A stretch of DNA of 9,462 nucleotides from Desulfonatronospira sp. (lineage in GTDB: Bacteria > Desulfobacterota > Desulfovibrionia > Desulfovibrionales > Desulfonatronovibrionaceae): contig SLAE01000148.1 in assembly GCA_007127015.1 (NCBI GenBank), forward strand, positions 1 to 9,462, written 5' to 3'. The first letter of the stretch is position 1; every line of letters begins with the position of its first letter. The notes under the pieces are model-generated. The model ran no database searches and was not told the origin of the DNA. It was given only the letters and a program-made list of their open reading frames with translations. The translations under genes were made by a program, and so were the position numbers. Shown in pieces: positions 5,495-9,462 of the stretch.

Positions 5495-8032
5495 TCAACC
5501 ATGCGCTTGCGCCCAGTTTTTACCAACTCCCCACTGCACCAGTAAGGGCACCTCAAATTTCTCCACCCGGGTCATGATCTCAGCCAGCCTTTCTCCGGCA
5601 GCATGGGCCGAAGAGTCTTCGACCTCAAGGAGCAGTTCATCATGAACCTGCAGGACCAGGTTGGCCTCCATTGACTTAAGCCTCTCATCACTATCTACGG
5701 CCAGCATGGCTTTTTTGATCACATCGGCGGCAGAACCCTGAATAACCGTGTTTACTGCAGCGCGTCTTGCCTGTTGAGCCAGATGTTCGTTTCTGGAGTT
5801 GATGTCCGGCAAAAGCCTGCGGCGTCCGGTAATGGTGGTCACATAGCCGTACTGCTGGGCCTGCTCTTCGATACTTTGATACAACTTGCGGACTTTTTCC
5901 AGCTTGCTGAAATAAACCTTAATGAATTTTTTGGCCTCTTCAATCGACATCGCCAGCTCCCGGCTCATTTTCTGCGGACCCATACCATAAAGCAGGCCGA
6001 AATTTATGGTTTTTGCCTTGCGTCTTTCTTCCTGACTCACCTGGCCTATATCCTTGTCAAACAGTAGTCCCGCAGTGCGCAGATGGATATCCTCGTTGGC
6101 CGCAAAGGCCTGAAGCAGACTGGGATCCCTGGACATATGCGCCAGAATGCGCAGTTCGATCTGCGAATAGTCAGCGCCTACGAGCAGTTTGCCCTCTGCG
6201 GCAGTGAAGCAGGCCCGCATCCTGATCCCAAAAGACCCTCTGATGGGAATGTTTTGCAGATTGGGCTTGCTGCTGGAAAGTCTGCCTGTTGCGGTAGCCA
6301 GCTGATTAAAGCTGGTGTGCAGCCGTCCTGAAGAGCATACCTTTTTCGGCAGAGGATCCAGATAAGTTGAACGCAGTTTTTCCAGGGTTCTGTATTCCAG
6401 GATCAACCCGATAATGGGATGATCACTGCGCATTGATTCGAGTACCGCATTGGATGTAGAAAAAGCGCCGGTCGGTGTCTTGCGCCTGGATCTCAGGCCC
6501 AAATCCTGAAAAAGCACCTGGGCTGTCTGCTGAGTGGAGCGGACATTAAATTCACGACCGGCCAGAGCATATATTTCTCTGGTCAGGTCTTTCAGCCACC
6601 GCTCCACTTGATCCAGAAAATCCCGAAAGGCGTCCAGATCAATATTCACACCGATCTTTTCCATGCGGCAAAGCACGGGAACAAGCGGCATCTCCAGCTC
6701 GTTCATCAGTGATTTCAAACCGGCGGCAGAGAGTTTGTTCTCCACCAGCCTGCCGATCTTAAGGGCTGCCAGGGCTTTGTTGTTTCTGTGCACCCCGGCT
6801 TCAGAAGCATATGTTTTAAAAATCCGGTCATAACTGTAATCCCTCTCCTCTGGATTCAGCAGGTAAGCTCCCAGCGTTATGTCCAGAAATTCAGAGACAG
6901 GCTCATCCATCCAGAGCGGATCAGCCTGATATAGATTTTTTAGATAAAACACAAATTTTTTGCATTCTTTAAGCTTTTCACGCACCTCCTGACCTTGATC
7001 CACCAGCCATTCACTGTCCTTAAGCGCCACCAGAAAACCGGATTCGACTGGAAACACTCCCGCTTCCTCTCCCAGTCCATCAGGCAGCTCTTCCTTATCC
7101 AGGGCCACTATCTTCTTCTCATCCTTGAAAACCTTATCTTTGGCGGATATGCCCGGATCTGAGGAAAATTCTTCGAGCAGAGACCTGAACTCATAACGGC
7201 GTAAAAATCCGGTAAATTCAAAAACGTCCGGCTCTTTGGATTTTAAATCTTCCAGGCTGGCCTGACGCAGGCAGTCATGTTTGAGCCGGGTTAATCTGCG
7301 GTACAGAAAAATATCCTCCAGATGCGCCCTTAACTTATCCTGCTCCTTGGGCTTCAGCTCCTCCATGCACTCCTTAAGATCCTCGAGAGTGGGGAACCTT
7401 TTCAGCCAGGTCAGGGCCGTCTTAGGACCTACCCCCGGAACTCCGGGAATATTGTCTGAAGTGTCTCCTACAAGCGCCTGATAATCAGGCCATTGAGAAG
7501 GATCTATACCTGTTTCCCGTCTAAAGCCCTCAGCATTTACCGGCTCGGAATTCTTGCTCCCCGGATCCCAGATATAGACATGCTCATCCAGCAACTGTTT
7601 TAAATCCTTGTCTGAAGCAACAATGATCACCGGGTGATCTTTTTTGTAGCAGCCGGCATATCCGGCAATAAGATCATCCGCCTCCACACCCTCGGACTTG
7701 AATTCCGGAACTCCAAGCAGGCGCACTCCCTCCATTAGTGGATCAATCTGCACATTCAGTCCCTCAGGCATTTTCATGCGCTTGGCCTTGTAAGGCTTAT
7801 ACAGCTTGTGGCGAAATGTCGGCCCCTTGCCATCCATAAAAAAGCCGATGTATTTCGGATTTTCCTCCCTGATTATTTTCAGAAGCATCCGGATAACGAT
7901 GAAGATGGCATTGGTGGGGAAACCGTCCGATCTTTTCAGGTCGGGAAAGGCATAAAAAGCCCGGTATAAAAAAGAACTGCCGTCGATTAGGAAAACCGGT
8001 TCACTACTGTGCAGAATTTTTTCCCTGATCAT
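5495..8032 (-). CDS. polA: DNA polymerase I (5' nuclease and polymerase; 3'-5' exonuclease degenerate)
   Basis: An 845-residue Pol I, which fills gaps and removes RNA primers during replication and repair. The 5' nuclease domain (about 1-290) shows D17 in FLIDGSS, D67 in FFMDGKG, GVEADDLIAGYA, VASDKDLKQLL and the helix-hairpin-helix region VGDTSDNIPGVPGVGPKTA. The polymerase domain is complete: TATGRLSSSKPNLQNIPIR, motif A D621/E626 (DYSQIELR), motif B R670/K674/F678/Y682 (KTINFGLLYG) and motif C H797-D798-E799. The intermediate domain keeps its place, but its proofreading residues are not recognisable. The ExoI region reads GVFPVESGF near residue 330, and ExoII reads FYLKNL with L367 at the aspartate position. 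ExoIII has no matching acidic motif. The ATG lies two bases after the DHH gene's stop with no clear Shine-Dalgarno sequence, suggesting translational coupling. Confidence 0.97.
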   Translation of the reverse strand: MIREKILHSSEPVFLIDGSSFLYRAFYAFPDLKRSDGFPTNAIFIVIRMLLKIIREENPKYIGFFMDGKGPTFRHKLYKPYKAKRMKMPEGLNVQIDPLMEGVRLLGVPEFKSEGVEADDLIAGYAGCYKKDHPVIIVASDKDLKQLLDEHVYIWDPGSKNSEPVNAEGFRRETGIDPSQWPDYQALVGDTSDNIPGVPGVGPKTALTWLKRFPTLEDLKECMEELKPKEQDKLRAHLEDIFLYRRLTRLKHDCLRQASLEDLKSKEPDVFEFTGFLRRYEFRSLLEEFSSDPGISAKDKVFKDEKKIVALDKEELPDGLGEEAGVFPVESGFLVALKDSEWLVDQGQEVREKLKECKKFVFYLKNLYQADPLWMDEPVSEFLDITLGAYLLNPEERDYSYDRIFKTYASEAGVHRNNKALAALKIGRLVENKLSAAGLKSLMNELEMPLVPVLCRMEKIGVNIDLDAFRDFLDQVERWLKDLTREIYALAGREFNVRSTQQTAQVLFQDLGLRSRRKTPTGAFSTSNAVLESMRSDHPIIGLILEYRTLEKLRSTYLDPLPKKVCSSGRLHTSFNQLATATGRLSSSKPNLQNIPIRGSFGIRMRACFTAAEGKLLVGADYSQIELRILAHMSRDPSLLQAFAANEDIHLRTAGLLFDKDIGQVSQEERRKAKTINFGLLYGMGPQKMSRELAMSIEEAKKFIKVYFSKLEKVRKLYQSIEEQAQQYGYVTTITGRRRLLPDINSRNEHLAQQARRAAVNTVIQGSAADVIKKAMLAVDSDERLKSMEANLVLQVHDELLLEVEDSSAHAAGERLAEIMTRVEKFEVPLLVQWGVGKNWAQAHG

Positions 8033-8034
8033 GA

Positions 8035-9087
8035 CTATGGCTTGGTATCCACAATATTATTAATGTTCAGATTGTTGAGCTGCAGAACAGGTTTGGGCCT
8101 TCCTTTCTTTCTGCTTCGGACCTCGCCCAGGCGCTGAAGAATGAACTGCTGAGCGTGTTTCTGGTCAATTTTTTCCAGAGGAATTTCAGCCCTGGCCATC
8201 TGTTTATGCCCTCCTGCCGGCCCTACATCCTTGAACATCTGGGAGGCCAGCTTGCCCATATCCTTGTGCAGGCCGTCGCCTCTGAAAATGATGATCAGCT
8301 TCTCATCATGTATGCCGCTGACGATATCCCAGGAAATGTTATGCACACGCAGGAAGAAGTCAGCCAGGATAACGAGTATGTCCGGTGAATCAACCTTGCC
8401 CATGAAAATGCTTGACCCATTGCCAAGAAGCTTGATCTTGCGAAAAGCCAGTGAAAAATATTTGAGCCATTCCTTGTGGAATTCGGAACGCACTATCTTT
8501 TGCAGAATTAATGGATCATAAAACTTGGTCAGATGTCTGAAGGCCCGGACGTCGACGTCTGAAAACTTCCTCTCGAAGCTCTGCGTGTCAGTTTTTATTC
8601 CGTAAAGCAGAGCCGTGGCCAGAAGTTTTCCCGGCCTGATCTTCAGATTGTACAGGTATTCGGTCAAAAGTGAGCTGACAGCACCGTATTCAGGTACGAT
8701 TTCCTTGTATTCCGCCTGGACAGGATGGTTTTTGTCCAGAGGATGGTGATCCAGAACCACGCTGAAATTAACCTTGGCAAAATCAGGATGATGATGAGGC
8801 TGGGAATCTACCAGAGCGAATCTGTCATACTGGGCCAGCAAAGGAGGAGTAAGCTTTTTGGTGGATATGCGCAAAAGCTTGATCATGGCCAGATTGTCAG
8901 GTCTGGAAATTTCATTGACATGCGCTATAGCAGCAGAATGCACTCTGCGGTAAAGTACCCGCTTAAGAGCCATGGCCGAAGCCAGTGCGTCCGGATCGGC
9001 ATTGATCAATATGAGCAGACGCTCTTTTTTATTGAACAGTGCTTGAAGTTCGTTTATTTTTGTATCCAGGGTGCGAAAATATGCCAT
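8035..9087 (-). CDS. DHH-family phosphoesterase (NrnA/RecJ-like)
   Basis: A 350-residue member of the DHH superfamily, metal-dependent enzymes that hydrolyse short RNA, pAp or cyclic-dinucleotide products. Motif I reads INADPDALASA with D31 and D33; the first histidine of the usual HxNPDxD is absent. Motif II is D94 (ALVDSQ), motif III is D113-H114-H115 (VVLDHHP), and motif IV is D167 (YGIKTDT). The C-terminal DHHA1 domain has its GGH signature at 292-294 (AGGHKQMA). A basic stretch (RSRKKGRPK) and an Asn-rich tail follow. No transmembrane segment is seen. Length fits nanoRNase/pAp phosphatase-type proteins, but without a close match I do not assign NrnA. GAGG four bases upstream supports the ATG. 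It is the first gene of the polA operon, 2 bp before polA. Clearing the short RNAs left by primer removal would be a fitting role, by inference. Confidence 0.88.
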   Translation of the reverse strand: MAYFRTLDTKINELQALFNKKERLLILINADPDALASAMALKRVLYRRVHSAAIAHVNEISRPDNLAMIKLLRISTKKLTPPLLAQYDRFALVDSQPHHHPDFAKVNFSVVLDHHPLDKNHPVQAEYKEIVPEYGAVSSLLTEYLYNLKIRPGKLLATALLYGIKTDTQSFERKFSDVDVRAFRHLTKFYDPLILQKIVRSEFHKEWLKYFSLAFRKIKLLGNGSSIFMGKVDSPDILVILADFFLRVHNISWDIVSGIHDEKLIIIFRGDGLHKDMGKLASQMFKDVGPAGGHKQMARAEIPLEKIDQKHAQQFILQRLGEVRSRKKGRPKPVLQLNNLNINNIVDTKP

Positions 9088-9462
9088 AATTCCTCTTCCA
9101 GGTTTGAGCCTTAATCCCGCTGCAAACCTTTAATTTTATTTATATCTTGATAAATCATATGGATGCATCCTTTAACCTGTGCGGCAAACAGATGCAATGT
9201 CATTTTTTTCAATCCAAGCCAATTGACTGACAGTTCCGGTACAGGCATTTTAACACCTGAAACGAATCGTTTTTTATATAAGCACAGAATGAAACGCGGT
9301 GAAGATAATGACTACCTGCAGTCTTAATCATTTTCTTATTAAAAATAGTTCTTGATTTCTTTTGTATTTACAGTTAATAAATTCATGCACTTAAAGGCAT
9401 GAAGTTTGCATTTACACTCACATGTTAAAAGTAAAACACATTATCCAGCATCATTTCAATCC
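9088..9462. other. AT-rich non-coding region upstream of the DHH-polA operon
   Basis: This 375-bp stretch has no convincing gene; the longest noticed reading frame with an ATG is 12 codons (from 9289, plus strand) and lacks a ribosome-binding site. The DHH operon promoter is expected here. Weak minus-strand candidates are TTCACC (9303-9298) with TATATA (9280-9275) at a 17-base spacing, and an isolated TATAAA at 9144-9139 without a good -35. A plus-strand candidate, TTAACA (9250-9255) with TTTATA (9273-9278), would read off the right edge. TTTCAATCC occurs at 9207-9215 and again as the last nine bases of the window. Confidence 0.6.
9382..9403. other. Inverted repeat (hairpin) in the right-hand intergenic region
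   Basis: TTCATGC and GCATGAA form a perfect 7-bp dyad with an 8-base loop, extendable by three A-T pairs across a one-base bulge. Read on the minus strand it is followed by TTTATTAA, so it could be a weak terminator for a leftward transcript entering from beyond the edge. No long T-run is present. Confidence 0.35.

Noticed and set aside
9207..9235. Possible sigma-54 promoter on the minus strand (TTGGC near TTGAA)
   Set aside because: The spacing between the two elements is two bases short of the -24/-12 consensus, and the -12 element lacks the required GC.
9289..9327. 12-codon ATG frame in the right intergenic region
   Set aside because: There is no ribosome-binding site and no recognisable peptide; expected by chance in AT-rich DNA.
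9088..9462. Complete CRISPR array or leader in the right intergenic region
   Set aside because: No regularly spaced repeats exist within the window. The two TTTCAATCC copies are 247 bases apart, so only the terminal motif is kept as a tentative finding.

Overview
The window looks like chromosomal housekeeping DNA from an anaerobic Gram-negative bacterium, most probably a sulfate reducer of the Desulfovibrionales (Desulfobacterota). This placement is an inference. It rests on the futalosine-route menaquinone gene mqnC, the DUF1844 protein, the overall protein flavour and the moderate base composition. No rRNA, tRNA, insertion sequence, prophage or complete CRISPR array is visible.

Layout. (1) Positions 1-1458, minus strand: a CoA-binding YccU-type protein, a YkgJ-type eight-cysteine protein, and the N-terminal 130 residues of an RluB/RsuA-family pseudouridine synthase cut by the window edge. 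(2) About 1459-1533: a compact divergent promoter region. (3) 1534-3799, plus strand: mqnC (radical SAM, menaquinone synthesis) followed 22 bp later by an M24 metallopeptidase, closed by a very strong intrinsic terminator at 3832-3881. (4) 3887-9087, minus strand, transcribed right to left: DHH phosphoesterase, DNA polymerase I (polA), an aminotransferase class V fold protein, and a DUF1844 protein. Spacings are 2, 11 and 37 bp, so this is very probably one operon. (5) 9088-9462: a 375-bp AT-rich non-coding stretch upstream of that operon.

Functional reading. The DHH protein and Pol I are adjacent and probably translationally coupled. A short-RNA or nucleotide phosphoesterase next to the enzyme that removes RNA primers makes a sensible pair, but this is inference. 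Pol I keeps its 5' nuclease and polymerase active sites but has lost the acidic residues of the 3'-5' proofreading domain.

The most unusual gene is the one downstream of polA. It has the length and landmarks of a class V (alanine-glyoxylate/serine-pyruvate type) aminotransferase, but proline replaces the Schiff-base lysine and its phosphate-binding and substrate-contact motifs are also gone. It looks like an intact, maintained pseudoenzyme. The window's last bases also resemble one end of a CRISPR repeat, which cannot be resolved without flanking sequence.
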